Shown: positions 51,901-55,900 of the stretch, one piece after another
Layout: every line of letters starts with the position of its first letter
Numbering within the stretch: position 1 is the first letter of the stretch
DNA from: Linyphia triangularis
Taxonomy: Eukaryota > Arthropoda > Arachnida > Araneae > Linyphiidae
Reading direction: 5' to 3'
Length of the DNA stretch: 64,000 nucleotides
Assembly (NCBI GenBank): GCA_963978545.1
Contig: OZ021721.1
Location: 41,922,785 to 41,986,784, forward strand
Notes under the pieces: generated by a model
The model's input: the letters and a program-made list of their open reading frames with translations, nothing else
Database searches by the model: none
What the model was told of the DNA's origin: nothing
Made by a program: the position numbers and the translations under genes

Positions 51901-52525
51901 AGGGTATAAAAACAAGTTTTCATACTACCGAAAGATTAGCCCGTTTATATTTAAATTATCAATAGCCCAATACTAAAAAAAACTTTATTTATAATGTGAT
52001 GTGAAAATGTATACTAATAATCATAATTTTCAATTTGTCATATGCAAAATGAAGAAAATAAATTTGAAAATTTACACAATAGCTATAAAAACTATAAGAA
52101 ATGTGTGGATGTTTATTATTCATCTAAAGTAGTGAAGTTTTTAATTATTACTGTATGAACAAAGTGATACATATTATTTCAGTAATTGAATTCCTGAGTT
52201 AAAAGTAATGTAAGGCAAAACTCGTTATGTTATGCAAATTAAAAAAACGAATGTACTTCAACAAAGCATCATTACTTAACATAAATCAAAAGCGGGTATA
52301 TAGTGATATATCTAGTATTAATAACATTCATATAGTAATATGTTTTTATTCCAAAATTGAAATATGTATATTTATATATTTTCTATTTATTTCCAGACAT
52401 TTTCATCACTGTCTAATTTGATTAAATACTATCAAGATGTACCAATTGAATTTCATCCAGATAGTGGATCAGCTTCAAATCATGAGCCTGTATACGTATG
52501 CTTAAGGATAACACCGCCTAAATAA
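4243..52525 (+). CDS. SLP-76/BLNK-like SH2 adaptor gene, 5'-partial, nine exons seen
   Basis: Joining 4243-4353, 19877-19925, 25390-27046, 41951-42002, 47393-47441, 48323-48598, 49480-49529, 51250-51480 and 52397-52525 gives 2604 nt, exactly 868 codons including stop. Every junction has AG/GT borders and matching phase. Numbering from the first visible codon, residues 1-748 are low in hydrophobic content and rich in Ser, Pro, Lys and Asn. They hold tyrosine motifs (Y11, Y60 YENT, Y403/Y406, Y586 YENP, Y617 YDIPP) and proline motifs (302-310, 446-451). Residues about 754-867 are an SH2 domain. Mammalian SLP-76 and BLNK have this layout: phosphotyrosine sites, proline-rich linker, C-terminal SH2. 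They act as cytosolic scaffolds below Syk/ZAP-70-type kinases. The protein is longer than those relatives (about 450-530 residues) because of one 1.66 kb exon. The N-terminus, including any SAM domain, is not visible. Family assignment is firm for the SH2 and inferred for the whole. Confidence 0.88.
4354..7070. other. Start of the 15.5 kb intron, mostly unstructured
   Basis: It contains a 19-bp perfect hairpin around 4607-4625 (TGACGGCAGTTTGCCGTCA), a short inverted repeat 5385-5490 (GATCAAGGAGAAATA against TATTTCTCCCTTGATC), and a degenerate direct repeat around 6330-6400 and 6490-6545 that shares CGGCCATTTTG. A GC-richer patch at 6530-6700 has no recognisable coding content. Confidence 0.45.
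7075..7534 (-). mobile_element. hAT-type transposon remnants
   Basis: On the minus strand, an open frame at 7534-7133 contains TSKRKNVRQYLSQKRQKK. That basic start resembles the N-termini of hAT/TTF-zinc-finger transposases. A repeated GSSQSS/SVSQ segment follows, encoded by two tandem copies of about 50 bp at 7190-7262. Just beyond, 7105-7128 reads in minus orientation as AAGGGTGTAGCCAGGATTTT, which resembles a common hAT terminal inverted repeat. That terminus faces away from the open frame, so two broken copies may abut here. No catalytic domain is visible. Confidence 0.4.
7535..8435. other. AT-rich intronic stretch
   Basis: I see no gene and no clear repeat here. Confidence 0.4.
8440..8620. 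repeat. Degenerate ATATCTGG/ATATATGG repeat
   Basis: Short units such as ATATGGACCATATCTG, GGTCCATATATGGAAAATTC and GGTCCAGATATG recur within 180 bp. The words match the 88-bp array at 17577-18060 (CATATCTGGACCATATCTAG), so this looks like a diverged relative of that satellite. Confidence 0.65.
8790..9520 (+). repeat. Degenerate tandem repeat, about 125-170 bp unit, six copies
   Basis: The word GAAATTTTCAACATAAGTAG recurs near 8794, 8927, 9050, 9223, 9370 and 9503. Each copy is followed by CTAATTGGTCTTTTGAAAAACAGAAT or a variant and then TTAACAAATACTTTACAAAACG. The same unit occurs in reverse orientation at 20590-20775. Confidence 0.75.
9866..10297. mobile_element. MITE with TTTGTAC/GTACGAACC ends
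   Basis: The ends are imperfect inverted repeats (ATGGTTTGTACACTTGAAGG at 9868 and GTACGAACCATG at 10285-10296). The interior repeats TTCAAGGACTTTTCAAGCAC on one side and CAAGCACTTGAAAATG with CACTTTTCAAGG on the other. There is no coding capacity, and a 19-bp poly-A lies inside. Confidence 0.6.
12149..12399. mobile_element. 251-bp palindromic MITE with three TGACGTCA sites
   Basis: The ends are long inverted repeats: AAGCCGGATTTACACGCTACC from 12150 and GGTAGCGTGTAAATCCGGCTT to 12398, bounded by TA on both sides. The interior is partly palindromic and GC-richer than its surroundings. It has TGACGTCA at 12203, 12329 and 12339. The TA boundary suggests Tc1/mariner-type mobilisation; that is inference. 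Confidence 0.8.
12526..12710 (+). mobile_element. tRNA-derived SINE, second family
   Basis: A box-A-like word (TGTGGTTAGCGCTCTGG, about 12542) and a box-B-like word (GGGGTTCGAATTCC, about 12580) have tRNA-like spacing, and a non-tRNA body follows. The element ends in CCAACCAACCAA. Flanking ATTGGTTG at 12518-12525 and 12711-12718 is a plausible target duplication. It shares the CCAACC tail with the first family. Confidence 0.75.
12735..13160. repeat. Diverged direct repeat inside the hAT-like element
   Basis: About 150 bp at 12735-12888 (AACAAAATCAATTTGAACGTAAATAA, then GACAAGCGTAAGCAAATAACC) recurs at about 13020-13160 (AACAAAATCAAATTGAAAATAAATAA, then GACAAGCGTTAGCAAATAACC). The two copies are 270-280 bp apart. 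I see no coding content. Confidence 0.65.
14429..14604 (+). mobile_element. tRNA-derived SINE (family 1, copy 1)
   Basis: The head reads GACCAAACGGTATAGTGGTTAGCG (box A) and then GGTTGCGGGTTCGAGTCCCG (box B). The body contains GGCGCATTATAGCCCT and GGCGCCAGATAAT, and the tail is ACAGCCAACC. The same sequence occurs in four other places in this window. The flanks TAAGATATACACTCC and TAAGGAGTACACGG may be a decayed target duplication. The candidate start codon of the nested gene lies 28 bp downstream. Confidence 0.9.
14632..17198 (+). CDS. Candidate small nested gene, three exons, 92 residues, unrecognised
   Basis: Exons 14632-14638 (ATG TCA G), 15179-15336 and 17085-17198 join in frame across a CAG|GTGAGT donor, a TTTTTTCAG acceptor, an AAG|GTACCA donor and a TTTGTACAG acceptor. 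They end at TAA, and AATAAA follows at 17217. The product is strongly acidic first (HLEEILEELIED, then SENESDE), basic in the middle (GRGKRKIKPTRK), acidic again, then basic (KKGWIKDSESKDLIRAMG). I do not recognise the family. The frames do not fit the surrounding adaptor gene, whose flanking exons already join in phase 0, so this would be a separate transcript on the same strand. An alternative acceptor at 17074 would give a shorter C-terminus. It could instead be part of a larger gene or a pseudogene fragment. Confidence 0.4.
16641..16758. mobile_element. 118-bp MITE, TATACAGGGTTCCCA ends
   Basis: The inverted ends TATACAGGGTTCCCA (16641-16655) and TGGGAACCCTGTATA (16744-16758) are perfect 15-bp complements. 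The interior (CCTTGAATTTCTTTTTACG and similar) has no coding capacity. Confidence 0.8.
17217..17222 (+). terminator. AATAAA after the candidate nested gene
   Basis: The hexamer lies 19 nt after the proposed stop at 17198, a plausible spacing for a very short 3' UTR. Confidence 0.35.
17577..18060 (+). repeat. 88-bp tandem array (CATATCTGGACCATATCTAG)
   Basis: Units beginning GCATATCTGGACC start at 17714, 17802 and 17890, exactly 88 bp apart and nearly identical. A partial unit lies before them and a rearranged one after. Each unit holds a doubled ATATCTGGACCATATCTA word and the segment GAAAGTGGGCCAATTTCTG. The array ends against the inverted-repeat element at 18095. Confidence 0.92.
18177..18868. 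mobile_element. 692-bp element nested in the inverted-repeat element
   Basis: The ends CCATAGGCTCCAAAT (18177) and ATTTGGCGCCTATGG (18868) are 14/15 inverted complements. ACAGT flanks both sides (18171 and 18869). The 62315 copy of the host element has a single ACAGTG at that point, which confirms an insertion with target duplication. There is no convincing coding frame. Confidence 0.75.
18974..19019 (+). repeat. Poly-A tract (46 A)
   Basis: An uninterrupted run of A lies in the spacer of the inverted-repeat element. A second run lies at about 19244-19270. Confidence 0.95.
19877..19925 (+). CDS. Adaptor gene exon b (49 nt)
   Basis: This small exon sits between TTTTAG and GTAAGA. It enters in phase 0 and leaves in phase 1 (VYSQEIKDNQINENLE plus one base). 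The split codon is completed as Ala by the first two bases of the 25390 exon. The phase match on both sides is the main support, because the sequence has no recognisable motif apart from one tyrosine (Y39). It lies 15.5 kb after the previous exon. Confidence 0.75.
20300..20470. repeat. GC-rich patch with duplicated TTCGCT..GAAAGGTTC motif
   Basis: GTTCGCTCGCCGAAAGGTTC and CGTTCGCTGAAAGGTTC recur about 60 bp apart with TCGCTTCACTCGCT after them. No coding signal is visible. It directly precedes the reversed copies of the 8790-9520 repeat. Confidence 0.4.
20590..20775 (-). repeat. Two reversed copies of the 8790-9520 repeat unit
   Basis: CTACTTATGTTGAAAATTTC and CTACTTATGTTCAAAATTTC occur 130 bp apart, with CCAATTAAAAGGCAAAAACT between them. 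They are the reverse complement of the unit at 8790-9520. Confidence 0.7.
21306..21665 (-). other. 119-codon open frame of unknown status
   Basis: This is one of the longer frames outside the adaptor gene and it lies in somewhat GC-richer DNA. The product has no signal peptide, domain or motif that I recognise, and I see no splice signals or polyadenylation site that would make it a gene. A chance frame or repeat-derived frame is more likely. Confidence 0.15.
22311..22561 (-). mobile_element. Two tandem hAT-like termini (CAGTGGCGCC)
   Basis: On the minus strand, CAGTGGCGCCCATGG (from about 22379) and CAGTGGCGCCGGAAC (from about 22562) are each followed within about 70 bp by TAAGACT or AGACTTACC words and then a long C run (G runs on the + strand at 22319 and 22490). 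They look like two copies of the same element end, head to tail. Confidence 0.45.
22897..24412 (-). pseudogene. Broken gag/protease of a Ty3/Gypsy-like LTR retrotransposon
   Basis: On the minus strand, the frame starting at 24412 and those at 24075-23707, 23619-23377 and 23373-23113 are interrupted pieces of one gag region. The start (ending KARKCDLIV) and the 24075 piece (FERQ...SWRYFAFEL...L.GL pattern) look like arthropod Ty3/Gypsy gag. 23373-23113 carries a CX2CX4HX4C zinc knuckle (CWHCNRSGHKNFEC) and then the protease motif VDTG. Frameshifts and stops separate the pieces. Nothing resembling reverse transcriptase or integrase follows below 22897, so the copy is truncated and dead. Confidence 0.7.
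23400..23500 (-). repeat. 30-bp tandem repeat inside the gag remnant
   Basis: The unit ATAACCACAAGATGCACTAT plus TATTTTTATT recurs about three times with a 30-bp period (near 23405, 23435 and 23465). It would encode a ten-residue repeat on the minus strand. Confidence 0.7.
24647..24820 (+). mobile_element. tRNA-derived SINE (family 1, copy 2) with 14-bp target duplication
   Basis: It has the same head and body as the copy at 14429. CCTCTGCTGGCATA lies on both sides (24633-24646 and 24821-24834) and is a perfect target duplication. It inserted between the putative primer-binding site and gag of the LTR element, so it is younger than that element. The tail is ACAACCAA, with no A-tail. Confidence 0.93.
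25081..25100 (-). promoter_or_regulatory. Putative primer-binding site of the LTR element
   Basis: On the minus strand the sequence reads TGGGGGCTCGGACTAAGGAA directly after CCTTCCTACA. The first ten bases match the start of the tRNA-Pro primer site known from some retroviruses and retrotransposons. Position and orientation fit the gag remnant downstream. The adjoining LTR would lie at 25101 and above but cannot be delimited. Confidence 0.4.
25228..25345 (+). repeat. ATATT pentanucleotide microsatellite
   Basis: About 118 bp of TTATA/TTACA pentamers end only 44 bp before the acceptor of the large exon, next to its branch-point region. Confidence 0.95.
25390..27046 (+). CDS. Adaptor gene large exon: disordered Pro/Ser-rich linker
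   Basis: A 1657-nt exon opens after TTTTTAG and closes at GAG|GTAACC, entering in phase 1 and leaving in phase 2. It is open over its whole length, which is exceptional in this AT-rich window. It encodes residues 54-605, with no globular or membrane segment. Visible motifs are NAYENTQPP near the start (Y60), KPPLPSRPPP at 301-310, RPLPPVP at 445-451, LYDTYF at 402-407, KPSPPRRSKR near 570 and SYENP at 585-589. YxN sites are the Grb2-SH2 consensus and PxxP runs are SH3 ligands, so this is probably the docking linker. Reading past the donor gives one codon and then a stop, so a retained intron would make an SH2-less protein. Confidence 0.92.
27101..27274 (-). mobile_element. tRNA-derived SINE (family 1, copy 3)
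   Basis: This is a reverse-oriented copy: TTTCAGATTATCTGGCGC at 27109 and ATACCGTTTGATC at the end. CTTAAGTATTGG and CTTAAGTTTTGG flank it, 11 of 12 matching. It starts 55 bp after the splice donor of the large exon. Confidence 0.9.
27285..27400 (+). repeat. Purine-rich A/G low-complexity stretch
   Basis: GAAAAAAAAAAGAAAGAAG-like sequence for about 100 bp follows the SINE. Confidence 0.85.
27454..27718. mobile_element. MITE related to the centre of the 1711-2831 foldback
   Basis: The ends CAGGGTGATCATAATTAAAG and AATTATAACTACCCTGTA are imperfect inverted repeats. The interior words AACCTGAAATTTGACC, GATATGGCATAAG and TTTTTAACAGCTTTTTGA match or mirror words at 2043-2501 (GACCTGAAATTTGACC, TTTATGGCATAAG, TTTTTACAGCTTTTTGA), so the two are one family. 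Confidence 0.7.
27882..28087. mobile_element. 206-bp palindromic MITE, copy A
   Basis: TACACTGTTAAAAA at the left and TTTTTAACAGTGTA at the right. Almost the whole element folds back on itself (CCACCAACATTTGGTGCTTAG against CTAAGCACCAAATGTTGGTGG). A TA boundary suggests Tc1/mariner-type movement. Confidence 0.92.
28137..28197 (+). repeat. TA dinucleotide microsatellite
   Basis: About 60 bp of uninterrupted TA lie between MITE copies A and B. Confidence 0.95.
28389..28595. mobile_element. 206-bp palindromic MITE, copy B
   Basis: Same ends, length and orientation as copy A, about 300 bp downstream, with scattered substitutions (for example GTCAGAGG for GTCCGAGG). Confidence 0.92.
28600..30220. 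other. AT-rich intronic stretch
   Basis: No gene seen. A perfect 14-bp-arm palindrome lies at 29942-29971 (ACCCAAATCAGATA/TATCTGATTTGGGT). Confidence 0.5.
30223..30429. mobile_element. 206-bp palindromic MITE, copy C (inverted)
   Basis: This is the same element in the opposite orientation: GTTCCACCTTGCACC is on the left and GGTGCATGGTGGAC on the right, the reverse of copies A and B. Confidence 0.92.
30430..32696. other. Intronic stretch with one strong hairpin
   Basis: No gene is supported. Positions 31641-31675 and 31696-31722 form an imperfect hairpin (AAGTCCTCTGTGCCAT against ATGGCACAGAGACTT). Confidence 0.45.
32711..32887 (-). mobile_element. tRNA-derived SINE (family 1, copy 4) with 14-bp target duplication
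   Basis: A reverse-oriented copy flanked by identical TGCACATAAGAAAG at 32697-32710 and 32888-32901. Box B reads GGGACTCGAACCCGC on the + strand. Confidence 0.93.
32902..36960. other. AT-rich intronic stretch
   Basis: No gene is supported. Notable items are a degenerate tetranucleotide run ATCCATC/ATCTGTC/CTGTCTGT (33860-33930), a perfect 12-bp-arm hairpin at 34436-34463 (ATTTTGGTGGCC/GGCCACCAAAAT), and a T run at 35450-35465. The 100-codon frame at 34877-35179 is low-complexity Phe/Tyr/Leu-rich and unconvincing. Confidence 0.45.
36961..37731 (+). repeat. Three-copy 249-bp tandem repeat
   Basis: CTTACCCATCA(G/T)GTGCAATT starts units at 36961, 37233 and 37482. Units 2 and 3 are about 249 bp and nearly identical. 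Unit 1 is 272 bp because of an extra segment around 37112-37140 (GTATAGGCTTGTATAACACAC). Each unit contains GAACCATCACGTTTGCTG followed by GAAACCATCATATTTGCTGG, an internal duplication. Confidence 0.93.
37732..39465. other. AT-rich intronic stretch
   Basis: I see only poly-T runs (37968-37985) and no gene or clear repeat. Confidence 0.45.
39469..39535 (+). mobile_element. Fragment of the Tc1-like element
   Basis: AAAAGCCGCCGTGTGAAAAT, then ACTCACGGTAATGTTTAGCAATG, matches the start of the element at 39913 (AAAGCCGCAGTGTGAAAATC, then CGCACGGTTATGTTTAACAATG). It is a short truncated relative 440 bp upstream. Confidence 0.6.
39913..40782 (+). mobile_element. Dead Tc1-like transposon, 870 bp
   Basis: The ends TACACTATGTGAC(A run)GCCGC and GCGGC(TTTTTTATTCTG)GTCACGTAGTGTA are inverted repeats starting at TA. 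In between, broken frames show Tc1-transposase signatures: FDESRFG (around 40178), the WGCFNGSG motif (around 40308), YLNVLNDQVIPQ (around 40377) and a GLHKDQF.TLWDILE stretch (around 40532). Stops and frameshifts interrupt it, and a poly-A run has expanded in the left end. The length is about half of an autonomous copy. Confidence 0.75.
40783..41950. other. Intronic stretch before exon d
   Basis: 41215-41480 is less AT-rich than its surroundings but shows no sustained frame or known motif. I see no gene here. Confidence 0.35.
41951..42002 (+). CDS. Adaptor gene exon d (YDIPP motif, 52 nt)
   Basis: This exon lies between CTTTTTAG and GTACGT. It enters needing one base (completing Arg) and ends in phase 0. 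It encodes YLGLDMETSQYDIPPRQ (residues 607-623). YDxP is the classic docking motif for Crk-type SH2 domains, and in BLNK/SLP-76 proteins similar sites recruit signalling partners. It sits almost 15 kb after the large exon, with phases that match both neighbours. Confidence 0.82.
42342..42913. mobile_element. Possible DNA element with GGGGGTCC..GGACCCCC ends
   Basis: TGTGGGGGTCCAGCAC (42341) and GTGCCGGACCCCCTTAA (42899-42915) are imperfect inverted repeats 570 bp apart. The right end abuts TTAA, the piggyBac target site, but the left side lacks it. There is no coding frame. Confidence 0.4.
43350..43362 (+). repeat. Poly-C run
   Basis: A run of at least 12 C, unusual in this AT-rich window. 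Similar G or C runs lie at 22319, 22490, 59777 and 61941. Confidence 0.9.
43640..46108 (+). repeat. About 350-bp intronic satellite with a 465-bp duplication
   Basis: TGCAG(N)CGGAATCTTCAAC-type words recur at 43821, 44160, 44713 and 45068. After subtracting the 190-bp SINE insertion the spacings are 339, 363 and 355 bp. Each unit also carries TTTTAGATGGTATCGTTTA, ACAGGTTACTCAT and TGTTTTCGATGACAT words. At the end, about 45173-45637 is repeated almost exactly at 45638-46108 with a 465-bp offset; the two copies differ at only a few bases. The paired 90-codon frames here are a by-product. Confidence 0.9.
44468..44644 (-). mobile_element. tRNA-derived SINE (family 1, copy 5) with 13-bp target duplication
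   Basis: A reverse-oriented copy flanked by identical GATGTCATTCTTG at 44455-44467 and 44645-44657. It inserted into one unit of the 350-bp satellite. Confidence 0.93.
46109..47392. other. AT-rich intronic stretch before exon e
   Basis: I see no gene or clear repeat here. Confidence 0.4.
47393..47441 (+). CDS. Adaptor gene exon e (49 nt)
   Basis: The exon runs from TATTTTCAG to the donor GTAGTA. It enters in phase 0 and leaves in phase 1 (ENDSIVKGNAHPRTLS plus one base). There is no motif; support comes from the strong acceptor and from phase agreement with the exons at 41951 and 48323. A long perfect-looking hairpin begins 22 nt after its donor (see 47464-47612), which could affect how this exon is spliced. 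Confidence 0.75.
47464..47612. repeat. Long hairpin (58-bp arms) just after a splice donor
   Basis: 47464-47521 (ACAAGACTAAAGTGACAGTAC onward) is the reverse complement of 47555-47612 with only a few mismatches, around a 33-nt loop. It starts 22 nt after the exon e donor at 47442. It is either a MITE or a structured intronic element. Confidence 0.92.
48323..48598 (+). CDS. Adaptor gene exon f (Ser/Lys-rich)
   Basis: The exon starts after TTATGCAG and ends at the donor GTAGAT. It enters in phase 1 and leaves in phase 1, giving residues 640-731. The product is hydrophilic, with many Ser, Lys, Asn and Arg residues (for example CTSLVQTIKDMGFSKRSPSD), and has no tyrosine. It is probably linker between the tyrosine/proline region and the SH2 domain. 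The flanking introns are both 881 bp by these coordinates, probably by chance. Confidence 0.82.
48915..48992 (+). repeat. TA dinucleotide microsatellite
   Basis: About 78 bp of TA lie inside the 881-bp intron between exons f and g. Confidence 0.95.
49480..49529 (+). CDS. Adaptor gene exon g (50 nt)
   Basis: The exon lies between TATTTTCAG and GTAATT. It enters in phase 1 and leaves in phase 0 (VIPTREQNFSFNHSSEK, residues 732-748). It leads directly into the SH2 exon. Support comes from splice signals and phase agreement. Confidence 0.8.
50262..50330 (+). repeat. A/G low-complexity tract
   Basis: GGGGGAAAAAAAAGAAAG-type purine run lies in the intron before the SH2 exon. The minus-strand frame over it is low-complexity Phe-rich and not a gene. 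Confidence 0.85.
51250..51480 (+). CDS. Adaptor gene exon h: N-terminal two thirds of the SH2 domain
   Basis: A 77-codon exon in phase 0 on both sides starts after TTTTCAG and ends at AAG|GTAATA. It contains the SH2 hallmarks: YPWF at the start (the beta-A Trp), an alpha-A helix, GTFLIRPSS with the phosphotyrosine-binding beta-B5 arginine (R781), and beta strands C-D (TTCVVYRGRVLNLRIRQ). The pattern is closest to the SLP-76/BLNK class among SH2 families I know. The alpha-A arginine position appears to be Phe/Lys, though that depends on the alignment. Confidence 0.95.
52397..52525 (+). CDS. Adaptor gene last exon: C-terminal SH2 and stop
   Basis: The exon follows ATTTCCAG in phase 0 and reads 42 codons to TAA. 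TFSSLSNLIKYYQDVPIEF is the SH2 alpha-B helix and the loop after it (the 'S..LI.YY....I' pattern). VYVCLRITPPK is the final beta strand. The protein ends directly after the SH2 domain, as in SLP-76 and BLNK. Confidence 0.95.
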   Translation, partial: TFSSLSNLIKYYQDVPIEFHPDSGSASNHEPVYVCLRITPPK

Positions 52526-52905
52526 GAAGCACAGATCATAAATATTTATCCAACAGTTTAGTGTATTGCATGATTTTAAAATACATTATTAAATTTAGAT
52601 TAACTCCCTAGTTAAAATTTGATGTTACGTTTAAATATTTATAATTACAACATATTATTGTGTTTGAAAAAAACGTTCTATTTCGAGTGTATTTACATTG
52701 ATTTTGAGGTAATAAGGAACACATAAAAATATTTACAGTAAAAAATTACAATTACACTTTAGTCTGAAGTATTTCAATAAAAATGCATTGTCTTATTTTT
52801 ATCACAATGTAGAAGATCCAAGTATTTGTTTCGGTTTCTTATTGAATATTAAAAAAGGTAAACTTTGTTTCTAATGTATTCTTATATTCAAATAAATAAA
52901 ATAAA
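52526..52905 (+). terminator. Probable 3' UTR and polyadenylation signals of the adaptor gene
   Basis: AATAAA occurs at 52776-52781, and a cluster of overlapping AATAAA motifs lies at 52891-52905, 250-380 bp after the stop. Either could define the mRNA end. In such AT-rich DNA the hexamer alone is weak evidence. Confidence 0.4.
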
Positions 52906-52929
52906 ATTATTTTCTGGGTCAAATTCCTA

Positions 52930-55900
52930 TCGATTACGTTAGTAAGTGTTAAGTTTTTAATTAACTTGTCAACTAAATCATGTTAAAAAGATTGTTGTTT
53001 TAGTAAAATGATTCTGTAGTCAATGATAATACTTTTCTTTAATTTTTCTGCCTTCTTAAGCTCACCAGAAGATAAAAGTGAAGACTTTACCTATATTAGG
53101 ATGGTTAAATTTAATGAAAACTTAATTTGAGGTTTCAACACTTAAAGTAGTTGTATGTTATTTGTAATATTCAATAAAATATTAAGATGTAAATTGGTGT
53201 TTGCGGGAATTTGGGAAGATTAAGATTAATAAGATAACTGAAAATTGTACTATTCAATTTACTTATAACTAAAGATATTCATGACTAAACAAAATTTTTT
53301 TACATTATGTCTGTTGAAGAAAATGGATAAATTAAATTATAATGAATTCATTTCTGAAAGTGTATTATCGCAAAATCAGTTGACTATCGCAAAATTAGTT
53401 GATTAATTGAGTCCCAATGGATCTGCAAGTGATGTGAAACTAAGCGTGATAAACCATTTTTGTATCCAACTAGTTTATGTCCACCATACGGTTGGTATGC
53501 AAAAATAATATTTATGATGTTACATAACAGCTCCATTGGTACTCTATTGCGCAACAAGTTTGTGTTCAACCTGTATACAAAATATTGTCACTAAAGTGAT
53601 TCATTCTAACATTTATACCTAATGCATAACTTTTACACTTTATTAATTTGGTGTTCTAATATTTTATAAATGAAATTAGTAAATAAAACAATTTATAAAA
53701 ATGTATTTGAATTTTTACCTATTTAAATGTATCTTTTCAAAATCAGATATATTTTATCCATTTTTATATATTTATTGCAATGAATTAAAGGAACATTACT
53801 GTTTTCTTTCATTAAGAGTATCATACAATTCAATTGAAAATTGCGTCATAATTAAAAATAATTAATTACAGTTGAATAAAAACAGCTATGAATTTATTTT
53901 ATCTAACAAAGATTTAAAGTTTTCAGCCATGAGTATCTGTTCAAAATGAACTTAAATATTACAAAAACGTAGAAGATTAGTTAGACTTGAACAATGTTTA
54001 ATTTCATCTTGATTATCTGAGTTTACGGCAAAGCATACGACCGAATTAAACCAACCTAGATAGCCCGAACAAACATCTTTTCTGTAATTATTATTCTGTT
54101 TCAAATAACAATAGAAAATTTAACATTTTACATCATAATTAAAGCTATATTTCTAACCACTGTACCAAATATTTTCCTTAAATGGTTTAATAACTTCCAC
54201 TGAAGATTTCCCTTAAATGGTTTAATAAAAACAAAATATTAAAACTAGTAATAAAAAGGAAAGAGATCTACAAAAGCCATGTTTATCTTAGTATTTCTTT
54301 AGTTTTCTCCAAAAAGAGTATATAAAAGTAAATATAATTGGAATTTATTACATAAAAAGGTATTATATATACATATTTAAAAAAAATCATCTATATATAA
54401 ATTGGTGGGGTTTTGAGGATATTATAATAGATTCATTAGTAAATATGAACTATTTATTTAAAAGCGTGTATAAGACATTTGTATTCAATTAGTTTAAATT
54501 CTATATTATATCTTTTTGATGAAAATAAGGTAATTATACTTAGGAAGTTTTACTTCCAAGTTAAACTTGGCACTCTATGGATCTCACTCTATTTTTATGG
54601 CTGTCGTTTGTCTTGCAGTCAATCGTCATGAACCTTTACCGCTCATGACAATCATTTTCTCTACATGATCAACACTATAGAAGGAGGATCATAATCCCAA
54701 TATGGGACGTTGAGAATGATACATTTAATATTCGTCGGAAGCTTGCAGCACTACCATAGGGATAGCGTGCAGGTTTTCACGACGGTACATTTGTCAAGTA
54801 AATTAACAATCTGTTGGCGTTCACGGGGTTTAAATGGAATTCGATAGGAAGTCAGGACGTTATTTTAAAAAAGAAAACGTTTCTAAAACTTGCATCATTA
54901 GTTATTAACAGGTAACACAAATATCAAACAAAGAGGTGTTTCCAATTTAAAAATAAGTAAGCCAGATGATAAAAGAAAAAATATATTGGGGCCCCTTGGT
55001 GGTCTGGTGAGATTGACTACTTTTTGTAGGGAGGATTCACGAGTGCGAGATTGTACTTCGACAAAACACTGGCGGTAAGAATAATTGCGTCTACTGTACT
55101 TTAAAACCCCTCATGCCTTCAATGTTCTTGTATTAACGGGGAATAGATGTAAGGAATGAAACACTAGTTAAAAAGTAGATCTAAGTACTACATGAAAAAG
55201 TCAAAATTAAGATCACCCATCACAAATCATTCAATCTTTGATAAATCCTGTGACGAAACACATGTACTTAACTATAGTTATCAATAAAGTTACCCATCAT
55301 GTCATTAGGTCGCATTAGGTTAAAAAGTTCAGTAAAACTCCATATTACAACAAACAAGAACCAGTTGAAGACTTTAAAAAAATACGACCCTGACTTACAG
55401 CATCAGCATATTCTTCTAAACCATCACATGTCGACTTTGAATATAGATTATGCTTAATCGTAAAAATAATTATCAAATTTATTACAACAGCTACAATATA
55501 TAAACATTAAAATAAGTTCATCTACATCATCAATCGCTTATTCAAATAATGAAAACTTCAAAATCCTTTTGCTGGTTGAATTGAATTTTTTCTGGCATAA
55601 GAGCTAGTATATGAAGAAAATAATACACGGAAACTTCGTTTTATTTTAAGAGAAAATCCTCCCGGGTGGTTTATCAAAAGGAAAACTCTCCGTATTTTTT
55701 ACTTGAATTAGAAAAAATCCATACATCTTTTTATATAACTATTATGACACAAACTAAACTAGTAATATAGGGACGTGGCAGTGTTATGCCACATAGTGAC
55801 CTTGGTCATGCGTGTTTTCGATCCCTCACAGTTCAGCAACTAATATAGACAGAATCCTGATTTTTGTCCATCTTGTTGTCCCAAGTGGGTAGGCAATAAT

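Noticed and set aside
55770..55850. tRNA-like or SINE head (TTTTCGATCCC)
   Set aside because: The box B match is weak, there is no proper box A, no second copy and no target duplication.
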